Below the pieces are notes generated by a model. It saw nothing but the letters and a program-made list of their open reading frames with translations, ran no database searches and had not been told where the DNA came from. The position numbers and the translations under genes were made by a program. A stretch of DNA of 64,000 bases from Helicoverpa zea (Eukaryota > Arthropoda > Insecta > Lepidoptera > Noctuidae). The DNA lies in contig NC_061482.1 in assembly GCF_022581195.2 (NCBI RefSeq), forward strand, positions 3,720,001 through 3,784,000, written 5' to 3'. This document shows positions 21,561 to 32,900 of this stretch, piece after piece; position 1 is the stretch's first letter, and the number at the start of each line of letters is the position of its first letter.

Positions 21561-22430
21561 CCCCGCGCAGCCAGGCCTCTGGTTGCTCAAACCTTGGCAG
21601 GTTGTGTTCGCCTGGCTGCACGGAAGAACTCGTAACGTTAGGCCATACAGATTTCGATACTAAATTACCGACCCCAAAGATGCTCAAACATTTCACGCCT
21701 AGTGGAATAAAAGTTGAGTGAGGGTGACATTCGGGGGCTGCTAGAATTCTCTTCAGCAGTGATGTGGTAGCGACGTGTTCTCCAGATCGCCGCCAAGGCC
21801 GGGGAAGCAGATGAGTCGCTCTTGAAGGAGCTTACGGCCCTATCCAACCTTATGCTCTCCGGCAAGGTGGACGAAATCATCATCGACGTTTTGTTTGGAG
21901 CCAATCTATGTGCTCTGCACACAAAGGATGGCGGCATTCGTCCAATTGTCGTGGGGAATTGCCGTGGGGACTATTTACCGTCGTATGGTAGCCAAAATCT
22001 GCTCTAAATTTTATAATGAGAAAGTTTCGGACAAATTTCAGCCCCTGCAGCTAGGTTACGGTTCGAAAGGGGCTGCGAGGCTGCCGTACATGCCCTGTCG
22101 ACCTACCTAAATTATGGGAAAGGAGATGTCATCCTGAAGGTTGACATCAAGAACGCCTTCAACTCGGTGAATAGGGACACTTTGTTGGCAGAAGTCAAAA
22201 AAGAAATATCTCGACGATGGGACCCTGGGAGGTAACAGAGATATTTTCTAAAAGATAAATTTTATGAAATTGGCCTCGATCTCAACCTTTCCAAATGTGA
22301 ACTTTTTATACCCGTACAGACAGACGATTCTTCTGATGAACCTATCCAAAGATTGTATGAAGGAACCGCACAGAATTCAGAGACAAGGGACTCGATATAG
22401 TAATCTGGCTTTTACCGCCGTATGGAAAAG
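21560..22430 (+). pseudogene. Non-LTR reverse transcriptase fragment
   Basis: Frameshifted pieces read LLKELTALSNLMLSGKVDEI, DGGIRPIVVGN, RRMVAKICSKFYNEKVSD, PLQLGYGSKG, VILKVDIKNAFNSVNRDTLL and LNLSKCELF. The GIRPIVVGN and NAFNSVNRD boxes mark a LINE RT. Its usual C-terminus (FGVETLGPWGPSAHALAKEI) occurs separately at 61,273-61,595 minus. The clade is not assigned. The GGCGATATYMDD-type catalytic box is lost. Confidence 0.55.
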
Positions 22431-22464
22431 TTAAGCATTATTTACACGATGCAAGAAACAAATC

Positions 22465-22602
22465 ACGTCCTCAGGCACGGTGGAGTGATGACTTGCGAAA
22501 GACGGCTGGCAGGAGCTGGATGCTAGAAGCCGAAAATCGATCTCAGTGGCGTGCACTTCGAGAGGCCTATGTCCAGCAGTGGACTGCGATAGGCTGATGA
22601 TG
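22465..22602 (+). mobile_element. RTE LINE 3' end, 138 bp, with 12-bp target duplication
   Basis: It matches the last part of the RTE ORF at 33,602-35,147 (WSDDLRKTAGRSW ... YVQQWTAIG*) and ends TGATGATG. The duplication AAGAAACAAATC is at 22,453-22,464 and 22,603-22,614. It landed in the MULE transposase relic that follows. Confidence 0.8.
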
Positions 22603-22619
22603 AAGAAACAAATCGGTAC

Positions 22620-23380
22620 ACGTAACAAAGACTGTGTTCAAAAATGTTGGTGAAGTTGAAGTACCGGTTCAGTTCAAAGATATTCTTTTAGCCGATTACT
22701 ACCACGAGGGAGCTGGGGAACAAACACGTATTATAGTCTTCTGTTCCAGTAAGTCCCGTGAAGTGATCCCAAATATTAAAGAATATTTCGTGGATGGCAC
22801 CTTCTGTAGTTGCCCTAAACCTTTCTTTCAAATGTATAACATTCATGGCGATATAAGCAGCACCACAGAAACGATTGAAGTAATGCCGCAAATTTTTGCT
22901 TTGATGTCGAATCGTAATTAAAAGAGCTATATCATTTTGTTCTATTTGATTCTGTCGAATGCAATTTCGAAAGTTATTCCTAATTGCAAAATAAAAGGAT
23001 GCTATTACCATTGGTTACGGAATATATGAAAAAACGCGAAATCTCAGAAGTTTCACATCACGCAAACAAAACTTGAAAGGAGAATCGTGGCAATTACTGC
23101 CGCCTTGCCGCTTCTGTCTGCCTACAATATTCTAATGGGATTAGATTATATAAAATCAGAATGCGAAGGTTTAAAGCGGATGGACAAGTGCGCAGATATA
23201 CACGAGACACAATTAATAGGTTTAACTAGGTTTTCCGTCGTAAAGATGATATTCCTTCGCCATGTGACCTGGTGTTTAAAAATATTAGCCATCCATAAAC
23301 CATATGACTGCAAAACATTTGTTTTTTTTTTCTTGACGTTTATCAATGGAACAAAATTAAGCTCATTGATCGTTGCGTGA
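22620..23380 (+). pseudogene. MULE transposase relic (DDE N-terminal part)
   Basis: Positions 22,634-22,921 encode VPVQFKDILLADYYHEG, IKEYFVDGTFCSCPKPFFQM (first catalytic Asp in DGTF) and IHGDISSTTE. Later frames give ALPLLSAYNILMGLDYIKS. It parallels the MULE at 38,864-39,502 (VPKDYKDFLLADYS, FLCDGTFKSC). A stop follows SNRN and the frame is lost after 22,921. Confidence 0.6.
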
Positions 23381-23421
23381 AGCGCACTAAACGTTTTTTT
23401 TTGATGATTTTCGCTGTAAAA

Positions 23422-23458
23422 CATTGCTACCAAAGCCACTGGTGCTTTGGTAGCAATG
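23422..23458. repeat. 15-bp perfect hairpin
   Basis: Arms 23,422-23,436 and 23,444-23,458 (CATTGCTACCAAAGC) are separated by 7 nt. Farther out the region is bounded by a T-run and an A-run that could also pair (23,387-23,505). No function is evident. Confidence 0.7.
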
Positions 23459-23504
23459 CAAGGCTGACCTTCTGAGAGGAAATTTGAAAAAAAAAAAAAA
23501 AACG

Positions 23505-25545
23505 TTCCCCGTGCAATTGGACATTTCAAAACTACTCCATTAAAAATGAAGTGAATGTGAAGTGTTTTGGTTCCTGTAAGCAGTGCAAATCAAAGATAGA
23601 AGTTATAATTAATTGACCAACTTATAAAATCGCTCATTGCATTTGTACCATACGAGATATTCATGAAAAATTCAAACAATTTAGCTATCACCCATAAAAC
23701 GCTGTGAGCTTAGTGAACATTTAAAGTCGGAATATACTGTCGATTCGAAATAGTTTGAATGATCTTATAATGGACGTTAATGATCCAAAACCGGGTCACC
23801 AACAATAGGTTGCTTAAAACAAATTAAATATGAACATCGCAAAAGTTCATATTACGATCCTAATCCGTTACGTGCTTTATGAATTATGACACGATTACCT
23901 CCCTACGATACACTTATTAGATTCATAACAGTATTTCCTTTTTGTATTTACTACTGGTCTCTTGCTCAAGAACAATACTATAGTGATTATAGAAAAAGTG
24001 AAAGAACTCTTAAGTATCGACGCCACAGGAAGTATGTTCAAACCATTTGGAACAAACAAAGATCTCACATTGACTAAACAGATGTTTTTTATATTCATGA
24101 GTGATGGTGTCCATTAACAATGAAATTAGCGTTCCGATAACACGATGATATCAGATAGTCATACATTGGACGCGATATACACGCTGTTGATTTGCATCCG
24201 TGCCATATTCAAGGACGTAATTATGCTAATGATTCTCGGCCCAAATCAACAAAAAAATTGGTACGTAATTTTTTTTCGGAATTCCGTCAATGTCATCTAG
24301 CCGTATTTAAACTTGGCGCGTGTGTTAATGGCCTTAAAACCGTGCTCCGCCCTCACACAAACGCAAACACAAAGCATACGCAACGATTATTCATAAATTT
24401 CATTCATAAAATTGGATTACTTCTGAAATACTACGACATTACAATGACAAAAAAAGCAGTGCATATTAGCTATTTCCCGTCTACTGTAATTCCTATCGAT
24501 TAATTACGTATTTTATGTCCTCCTCCTGACGTATGGCACAAATGCAAATCAACAGCTTGTATAAATGGCTTGACACTTGGTGTAACAGTCAAAATAATAC
24601 TACTCCTAATAAAGTCATCGTTGATGATGTCTCGGCATTAATTGGGGTCATAGTAAAATCATTTACAAAATTTAAATCTACGGCAGACTACGTTAATTAC
24701 TGTTACGACAAATTAGAAACGAAACAGCAAATACCTGGCGAGTGCTTCATACGTATCGACACTAGCCACTTTATTAAAAATTTTCACCTTTCTTGTTTCA
24801 TAGACCAGAGGGCATTTTTTTTATATTAAACGTTTACAGTTTATGTTTAAGATTACGATGTAGTGAAAAGAATTGTAACACTTTGTCTTCAAAAATATGA
24901 TGGACAAGATGAACAAGCATTGTTAACAAGATGTGGAGAAGCTAAGATTCGATTAAAAAGATTGACCTCTTTTCAAGATACCTCCGAATCTAAAATCGAA
25001 ATAGAGGATACTACTATAATATCGCAAGTGTCAGATGATTACAAATCTTTATTTGCTGAGACCGAAGTCAGTGGTGATAATAAACAACATCTTGTTACAA
25101 GTAAAGGTTCTAAATGGTTTCAGAATTCTATAGAACGCGAAAAGTTATTTCTTACTCTTACAGATGTTGATTGTAAAACACGATAACTTATTTTACTTTC
25201 CAGAATTTCTGACAACGCTAACGCGACTAATGGGACAGTTCCCTCTATGGTCAAATGTAATGAAAAGAACTTTTGATTACGAATTATCAGTCCCTATACT
25301 TCATCAAATGTCGAAAGTTATTTTAAAATGATGAAAAGATACTTATGTCAGATAAACACGAAAACAGACAAATATCGTGTAGATGAATTTATTGCAATAC
25401 ATGTAGAATCTATTTCGGGACAGTTAAAAACAGCTAACAGTACATTTAAACAAGACGTTCAAAGGAGAAAGCTAACTGAAAAGAAGAATAATATCAGTAA
25501 GAAAAGAATTATTATTAAAAAAACAAAATACCCGACTGCACACTA
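23505..25545 (+). pseudogene. IDATG-type DDE transposase-like gene, near full length but broken
   Basis: The pieces in order are a cysteine cluster CFGSCKQCKSKI (23,57x), MTRLPPYDTLIRF (23,886), and SIDATGSMFKPFGTNKDLTL (~24,018, probable first catalytic Asp). After a TA MITE come WLDTWCNSQ, VIVDDVSALIGVIV and CFIRIDTSHFIK (24,564-24,830), then LTRCGEAKIRLKRL (24,863-25,186), and after a putative intron WSNVMKRTFDYELS and TSSNVESYFKMMKRYLC (probable catalytic Glu). The end is RVDEFIAIHVESISG ... KYPTAH*. Stops and frameshifts interrupt it. The layout looks like a DDE transposase, but I cannot name the superfamily. Confidence 0.5.
24178..24561. mobile_element. TA-target MITE, TACAAGCTGTTGATTTGCAT family, copy 2
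   Basis: The inverted ends match copy 1 (4,426-4,824), in opposite internal orientation. TA flanks both sides (24,176-24,177 and 24,562-24,563). Removing it restores the reading TRYKWLDTW in the IDATG-type gene. The frame 24,192-24,503 is incidental. Confidence 0.8.
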
Positions 25546-25808
25546 AAAAAAGAGTAAAACAAGCCCCACAATAATATTTAATTTATAAATATTGATGGAA
25601 AGCATCGCAGGCGGGGACCAACAGAGGCTTATTTATAGTCATTTCGGTTGTGCACCATTTAGCAGAATTTTCGTTGGTGGCGGTCAAGGTGGTCCCCGCC
25701 TGCGATGCTTTCCATCAATATTTATAAATTAAATATTATTGTGGGGCTTGTTTTACTCTTTTTTTAGTGTGCAGTCGGGTATTTTGTTTTTTTAATAATA
25801 ATTCTTTT
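25502..25808. repeat. Perfect 119-bp inverted repeat with 69-nt loop
   Basis: The arms are 25,502-25,620 and 25,690-25,808. The left arm starts within the last codons of the IDATG-type gene (KKRIIIKKTKYPTAH*). The right arm is its exact reverse complement. Beyond the arms nothing pairs, and no target duplication is seen. Confidence 0.85.
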
Positions 25809-25859
25809 ATTTATAACTTTTTAGCTGTTTTTATTTAACGAAAATGTTGTAGATGTAGA

Positions 25860-26475
25860 AGACTATGTATATGTAAGTACCATTTTAAATTATTTCGACG
25901 ACATTTGGCTTTAGATTACGAGTGATGTTACTCCGCAACATAAATTTACCGTCAATCTGGACTGTTGGTAGTGAAGAAGAAAAAGAATTAGGTGAGTCAT
26001 TACTGCTGAAGACCGTCAACGACGTGTGCCCTTATGCGTGTGCCCGCATTCGGGCTGTATACTCGAGCATATCCCCCTCCGCACCGCGCCGCGCGCCGCA
26101 TGCCAGGCCACGCCCTATCTTTTTGCTTGCTAACGCATGAGTTGCTTTGCGTTGACGCAGAATTAACATGTTCCCGTGGGAATTTTGAGAAAAAACGTAT
26201 CCTATATTAATTATTACTCCCGTGATTGAAATGAATCTAATGATACCGCATACATATTTTTTTAAAGGGAAATTTAGAAAAAATATCCCGTGGGACTTTT
26301 AGGATAAAATGTATCCTATGACACTCCCGTAATCAAGACAAATCTAACGATACCTCATACATCAAAATCCATCAAGCCGTTTAGGCTACAGGAGGTCACA
26401 AAGGAACAGACATACATACATACTTACATACACTCGAAAAACATTACCCTCCTTCTTTGGCAGTCGGGTAAAAAA
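25860..26475. repeat. Spacer with lepidopteran LINE/SINE tail sequences
   Basis: It contains CCCGTGGGAATTTTGAG and CCCGTGGGACTTTTAGGATA followed by CATACATACATACTTACATACA and GGCAGTCGGGTAAAAAA, a common moth repeat tail. Positions 25,922-26,140 are an unrecognised open frame ending in a GC-rich stretch. Confidence 0.4.
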
Positions 26476-26479
26476 AATA

Positions 26480-27190
26480 ATGAATACTAATAATGCTGCA
26501 AAAGGAATAACTGATGAATCTGATTTTTCTGATACGCCATCAGTGATAGAAAACTGGAGAGGTTTAGCTACAAAGAAAAAACAGTTAAGAACAGAAAATT
26601 CCTACAGACTATTAGAGGAAAGTCAAGAAGCTATTGATGTGTGTTACATTCGAATTGACACGAGTAATTTCATAAAAAAAAAATATTTCGTTTATCATGT
26701 TTTAGATATACCGGCATCAGAGTCAATTTTTTTATATAATGTGCCTCATTAAACTTAAAAACTCCGGCGAATATTTAAAAGCATGTTTAAATCAACGAGA
26801 TGGTATGAATAACAATGACATCATGACAAGATGTGAAAGCGCCAAAAGCAGACTTAAAAAGTTGAGTGCCTTTGGTGTTAACGATATGGAAATTAATGAA
26901 AATGATAAATTGAATACAAGTGTTGAAGATCTAAGTATTTCAAGATTTTTTGAAATGCAACATAACTAAAAGTGGAAACATAATTTTACCTGGTGCAAAA
27001 CTTCCATCATGGTTTTATGAAAAAAAATAATATTACTCTTAGCGATGACAATAAATTTGGGAGTTATGAAAACGTATACTACTTCCCCGCATTTATTAAA
27101 GGAAAAAAATTACAAACTCTCAAAGGTTACGTATAGACGAATTTATTAACAAACATTTAGCATTTTTGACTGGTGAAGATCGCGAACAGT
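26480..27190 (+). pseudogene. Second IDATG-type transposase-like fragment (C-terminal half)
   Basis: CYIRIDTSNFIKKKYFVYHV parallels CFIRIDTSHFIK of the 23.5-25.5 kb copy. Then MTRCESAKSRLKKLSAF parallels LTRCGEAKIRLKRLTSF, and LRIDEFINKHLAFLTGEDRE parallels YRVDEFIAIHVESISG. It is interrupted by stops. It abuts the duplicated block that starts at 27,193. Confidence 0.5.
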
Positions 27191-27528
27191 AACTTAAATA
27201 TCACAAAAAAATGAAACAAAAAAGTCAGTTAAGGTAATCGAACAAAAAGAAAAAGTTAAGATCGATCAAGCATAACTCCAAAGATACAGAGTGACCATTT
27301 GCTATGTCAGCTAATAAGAACAATGAGTGACAAAAACAGCGGAGAACAAGCATATAAAATAAGATCTATTGCCAAAAAATATTTCAAAAACGTTCAAAGA
27401 GGAGATGTGACTGATATAGATTGTGAATGCTGATGATGTGACTGATATAGATTGTGAATTATATATTTTTGATAAAATTCAGATTGACTGCTGCCTTTAC
27501 AGTGCGGATGAAAAAATGTCATGTACTA

Positions 27529-28492
27529 TACTTCGGCCGTTCAGAGAATGCGTTCCTGACACCTATCAGTTAGTCACGACTAGTGATGGGCACAACATAA
27601 CACTGAGTTCGTTACAGTTCCTTCAAAATGAACCGCCGCATTATTTTAAGATTATTTTCGTTTTAAATTGGCGGAATCATTTGTTTTATATTTTAGTTAT
27701 TTAAGTGGAAACCAAAAAAAGGTAATATTTATATAATAAAATTGTTTTATTTATTCTTTGTTACAAGTACATTGAATTGAATGTGCGAACAGAATATTAA
27801 TCAGACTCCGATTTGCTTGAGGAGGTGGTGTCTTCATCATCATCTTCGCCTACATGTATAATTATATTATTATCAATAACAGAATCAATCCTGATATCTC
27901 GGTCTAACAAAAGCCGGGTAATCAAATAAAAAAAGATCGAAAACACTTGAAAAACGTGGTCTATGCGCACGAAACGACAACGGACGACTGTTTTAGCGTC
28001 ACAAAATGGCGGCCCATAACGCCATTTGGGGTTACCATTTTTAATCTAAGTATAAAAATGCGGTTTGGTCATAGTTTTATTTTTATATTTCATAAACGTT
28101 ATAATTAAGTCTTATAGTCCATTATTTTCCAATTCTTAAAAAGAAAATCAAAACGTATTATTTTATATTATAACTGTATAAGAACAGATTACGATACTTG
28201 CCTGTTATTTTTAGCACAGCACTACAAAATATAAACCGCTGACATAACCTTGTAATAGCGCAGTATAGATTTAGAAAAATATTGTTTACCAAGTTATTTG
28301 ACACTCAGTTTGGCACAAAATTATAACATTCATTGATTATTGATATAATAATGTTGTTTTAATGCTCCTCAATTGTTAAAACGGTAAACAACCAGCAAAA
28401 ATATTTTTATCGTAACTGCAACGCCATTGCAAAGTTACGTCGTCAGTTCAATCGCGACGTGTCAGGAACGCATTCTCTGAATGGCCGAACTA
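27529..28492. mobile_element. 964-bp TA-target element, parent family of the 437-663 MITE
   Basis: Ends TACTTCGGCCGTTCAGAGAA (left) and TAGTTCGGCCATTCAGAGAA (right, reversed) match over about 34 bp with two mismatches. TA is duplicated (27,527-27,528 and 28,493-28,494). Copy 1 of the block reads straight through (TGTACTAACTTGG). It keeps the last exon of a minus-strand gene (27,797-27,849) with a polyadenylation signal. The superfamily is unassigned (TA target: ISL2EU or Tc1/mariner). Confidence 0.85.
27797..27849 (-). pseudogene. Terminal exon of an element-borne gene
   Basis: On the minus strand an AG acceptor precedes a short acidic/serine C-terminus (EDDDEDTTSSSKSESD*), with overlapping AATAAA signals near 27,745-27,760. 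It is the only coding trace in the 964-bp element and shows that the transposase gene of the full element ended close to this terminus. Confidence 0.4.
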
Positions 28493-28833
28493 TAACTTGG
28501 ACTGTCCTATAAATAATCAGGAAAGTGTCAGTCTTACGTTTGCATGATAAAAGTGTAGCTGATATTCAAGAAGCTGCAAGTTCACTCATCGACAATATGG
28601 AAATGACTCAATGCCGTCGACTTTCATGTGATGGCATCATGTCGTTTGAATTGGAGTCGAGTCACTATAAAGCACATTGTAGGCGTGGAAATGTATGGGA
28701 ATGTTATGATGATTCACTTCCTCTAGAATTGAAATATTATCTTCAATGGTGTTTATTACATTTTTTCTGAAATTTTGTCAATGTCAACAAATTTTATCAA
28801 CGTGCTCCAGATTACATGCAAAATTCCTTCTAA

Positions 28834-29020
28834 CAGCCAGTTTCTTCATCAAAAGTTAAAGCCAAAGTAAAAGTCAAAGTAATGTCTAAAGCAAAAGTAA
28901 CGGTCAAATTCAATTTTTCTATTAGTTTTGCTGTCACTTTAGCCTTGAAAAAACGTATTTGACCGTTACTTTTACTTTAGACATTACTTTAACTTTAACT
29001 TTTGATGAAGAAACTGGCCG
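28834..29020. mobile_element. Harbinger-type MITE with TAA duplication
   Basis: The inverted ends CAGCCAGTTTCTTCATCAAA and CGGCCAGTTTCTTCATCAAA pair over most of the 187 bp, so it can fold back. TAA flanks both sides (28,831-28,833 and 29,021-29,023). Copy 1 of the duplicated block has the empty site near 19,801-19,806. The 3-bp TAA target fits PIF/Harbinger. Confidence 0.8.
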
Positions 29021-29439
29021 TAAGTGTAACTTTTTTTGGCTTATTGAAAAAAATAAGTAAAACATATGTTGAGGTAGCAATGAGGTACCTACTTAATGCA
29101 ACGACGAACTAGATATAGCACTAACAACTAGGTGAAGTTTACTTGGTCCAGCCATTCTGATGTCAAAATGGCTGGCCACTTTCCTCGTAATAGTTTTCCC
29201 TCTAAAGCGAGGTACGAATTATTTGATGTCTGGTACCAAATAGTATCAAATAGGTACCAAGTAAACCTTGGTATTGCTCAAACTTCAAAAATCTCTCTTG
29301 GTCCAGTCATCCTGACCCTGACTTGTTGTGGTGTGGTTTAGTCCCAGCCTATCCTCAAGGGGATGGCCAGGGGTATGGTGGGTCCGGAATGTATGACATG
29401 ACCGATATCGGATCGGATAATGCGAAAACGCTCAAGTAA

Positions 29440-29976
29440 AACAAACTTGATAAAATGCAATGTATTTTTATTTATTGAAAAACAAAACTTATGCGGAATC
29501 ATCAAACAAACTAGATATGCTTTACGTTACAATAACGTCGCCAAATTATTACAATTTTTTTATGATGTGATCAAACATTTATAAATTACCTACATTATAA
29601 TGACACCAGCCGAAAAAATGTACCATAAAATGTCACCAACGAAACAGTTCAGAAAGAGCAACATCCCAATTAAGCCCAAGAGCCCAATCTAAATACACGT
29701 CGACACTTGTATAAATTCACAGAAAGATGAAAATTGGCATAACACCATTATGATGAAATTACTAAGTCCTTTATCGATACGACGTAAGCAAAAGAAATCC
29801 TAGTCAATTTAGATTTAGTGGTGATCCCATTGATATATTGGCTATCTCGTTGGATAACTTGGCGAGGCCATCGTAGTCATACTGCAACTACGCATATGTT
29901 TTCCACATTTATATTATTATAAAGTAAAACTATAGTTACTCAAACCTTATTGAATAAACTTAACAGTGAAGTAATC
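29440..29976 (-). terminator. Indy: 3' UTR and polyadenylation signal of the SLC13 gene
   Basis: Downstream of the stop codon (29,979-29,977) the minus strand runs about 500 bases to two overlapping AATAAA signals (29,467-29,476, read reversed). No other feature was seen in the interval. Confidence 0.6.
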
Positions 29977-32900
29977 TTATAAAATCTCAGCCGGGGGGGC
30001 TGTCTTGCCCGTGATCCAACCTGGCATCAAATACAAGTCTGGCCAAATAACAGGTGCCCAAAGGTAAATAGCAAACCACGATATAATAATAGTGGTAACG
30101 GACGGTCCAAATCCAGCTACAATCTGAAAAACAAAGCTTATAATAGTGGATTTCCATTACACAACAACTGAAAAAGTTTAGTTTTCGTTATGGTTGGGAG
30201 TATGCTACATAGAAAATAGAACATATGCTACATAGAATTGTGAAGTGGGCGGGTGAACTTTCGGATGCGAGTAGGTGCGGCAAATCGGGTCCCAAAAGTC
30301 CACTGATTTTGGTGAATATTTATAATATGGTGTGTATGGGGTCTTACGTGAGTCTGTATTTGTCTGCTAGTTTTTGGTGTATGATATTGACGAGTTGATT
30401 GTGTCTGTGTGTGTAATTGTTTTGTGTTAGTGTGCTACACGCTCCTGTGATATGTTGAATAGTTTCCGGTTTACTGTGGCATTTCTCAGGTCGTCTCATT
30501 GTGCTATCTCTAATTACGTATTTTCTATAGTTTTTCGTGTCCATAACCTGGTCTTGTACCGCTAACATAAATCCCTCGGTTTCTGGAAATTATCCACTTA
30601 ATTCTAACTATTTACTAGAAGAAGCTTCTCTATCTATGAATATCTTAGAAGCTTCTCTATCTGTGAATATCTTATTATTATATGTTAAAAGAGAGGGATG
30701 GCTGAAATGAGAATGTGGAGACGGATGTGTGGTATGACACAATAGATAAGGTGAGGTATGATTATACACATTGCCCCACGTATCAGAAAATATTAGAAGT
30801 TTTGATGGTATGGGCATGTAATGAGAAGGGATGACACAGTGTGTGTTAAGTATTAATTTAGATGGATAGAGGGAGAGGCAAACTTAAGAAAAGATGGATG
30901 TATTGCCTGAAAGATGATATGAATAAAAATGGATTGAACCTCATTATGACGAGTGACATTAATGGAACCGGAAAAACACATTTCGCTGTATAATGTTATG
31001 CAATAGATGAATGTTACCATTTTGCCTGTAGGCACTTTTGCAGAACTCTGTACTATAAGATTTCCAGGAGTGCCAACTGGTATCATAAAACAGAAAGAGG
31101 CGGCAAATCCCGAACAGATGGCATACCACAGCGGGTTCTGATTGATTTCCTTTGCCTGGAGTAAAAATTAAAGGTGTTATTTACAAGAAAGTATACAGAT
31201 GTCTTAGAATGTTTTTTATGCATTTTGACGACCTCGATGGCGCAATGGTCACCATGCCGAACTGCCGAACCTGAGGTCCCGGGTTCGATTCCCGGCTCGG
31301 TCGACATTTGTGTTACAATATGTATTTATAAATATGTATATATGTAGCTATGTGTAGTTTATCAGTTGTGTTAGCACCCATAACACAAGTTAATTAACTT
31401 ACCATGGGGCTAACCGACCGTGTGTGAAAAGGTGTCCCGATATTATTAAAAAAAATAAAAAAATATATTACAGACTTCCACTTACCAATTGCATGGCTAT
31501 TGGTGTAAAAACGTTGCATACAGCCACGTTCGAAGCAAAGTTGGTTACTAGCACAACAACGATGATTATAATTAAAATCACAACTCCATTTGGTAAATCC
31601 TTTAGGGCTTGCATCGACTCGCCAAGCTTAGCATTCAAACCAGAGGTTCTGGCTGCAGTTGACAATGCAAAACCACCACCTGAAAATATTAATAGATCAT
31701 GATGGATCGAAAATGTGACGAAGTGTGAGAATCAAAAATGCACACTGATCGACCAACAAATAAACGTCATATAGGTTACATTTGTTACATACTAACCTAA
31801 CAGAAAACTGAATGCAAAAGGCATTGTTCTGTTCAGTGTTGGCCAATCCAAAACGCTCAACGTCTTCCCCTTTGGTAGGTCTTCTTTAACTTCAAAAAGA
31901 AAAACTTTATAAATACTTTTTTGGGAAAATGATTTTGAACTTAATGGTTAAACAGTTTTAGAATAATTATAATTACAAATTTCATTAATAAAATAATTTC
32001 TGAACTAAGTTTGTAATTTGAAAAATGATGAAACGTCTGGCGGATTAAAAAAAAATGAGGTTATCAAATTATGAGGGCGCCGCCATTAACGTACCTCGTC
32101 CGCGAAACCTGGCATTTCGCCATGGTGTTCTATTATTGCAACTGATCCACCATAAAGACTATTATTGAAACTGAACCACTATAAAAACTGTACTATGTAA
32201 AAAAAACCGTAAAACGAGTAATATACATACATTTGGCAGTAAAGTTTTTGAAAAAAGACAAGTCTCTTGGCAGGAGAAACATTAAGAATCCAACTAACAT
32301 GGCGCAAGCTGAATCGCGAATACTGTAAAAAAACATTAAGTTTTAGAAGTTCGTCCTGAAATCTATGTATGTAGTTTCTATCCTACTTTCTAACGACCTC
32401 CAACGAGCTGTTGAATGAATGAATGCGATCTATATTGTTTGGAAATGAATATGTTACTAAAGTTATAGATTATTTATATATATGCTGTAGGGGGAAGTCC
32501 CGTAACGCCGGGCGGCACCTAGCGCCGGACACTCGTATTATTTAAGCGTGTATAAATCTATTCGATTCAAAATACAAGTGAAAAGGGCGCGGGGGGCACA
32601 CAGGTACAGGATCACGCGCCGCACCTCACCTGTGATGCACACTACCACGGCAGGAGCAACCGTTAGCTGGTTTAGGTGCGAAATCACTGCGACAGCTAAA
32701 TATCAATGTAAGTAATTCTAGTATATTGATGCATTTACATTTGAGTGGTATTTAAAGATAAAAGTAATACTTGATTGTTATGCGTAAAATGGTAGAATAT
32801 TATTAAATCTTTTAAATAATTTTACTGGGTACCACCTAATGAACGAAAATGTCTGTCCCTTAGCGCCGGACACTAAGTCGTCCCTTAGCGCCGGACAGTA

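Larger units (their letters stand above)
27193..29275 (+). repeat. Duplicated block, copy 2 (with two later insertions)
   Basis: It is homologous to 19,131-20,062, with a 964-bp TA element at 27,529-28,492 and a 187-bp MITE at 28,834-29,020 added. Copy 1 supplies both empty sites. The unrecognised frame is repeated at 28,525-28,770. Outside the block, 29,276-29,440 has no feature I recognise. Confidence 0.75.

Noticed and set aside
24192..24503. A 103-codon protein-coding ORF
   Set aside because: It lies wholly within a TA MITE with inverted ends; the reading is incidental.
31230..31302. A tRNA gene in the Indy intron
   Set aside because: Same reason: SINE body and A-rich tail follow, and it lies inside a gene.
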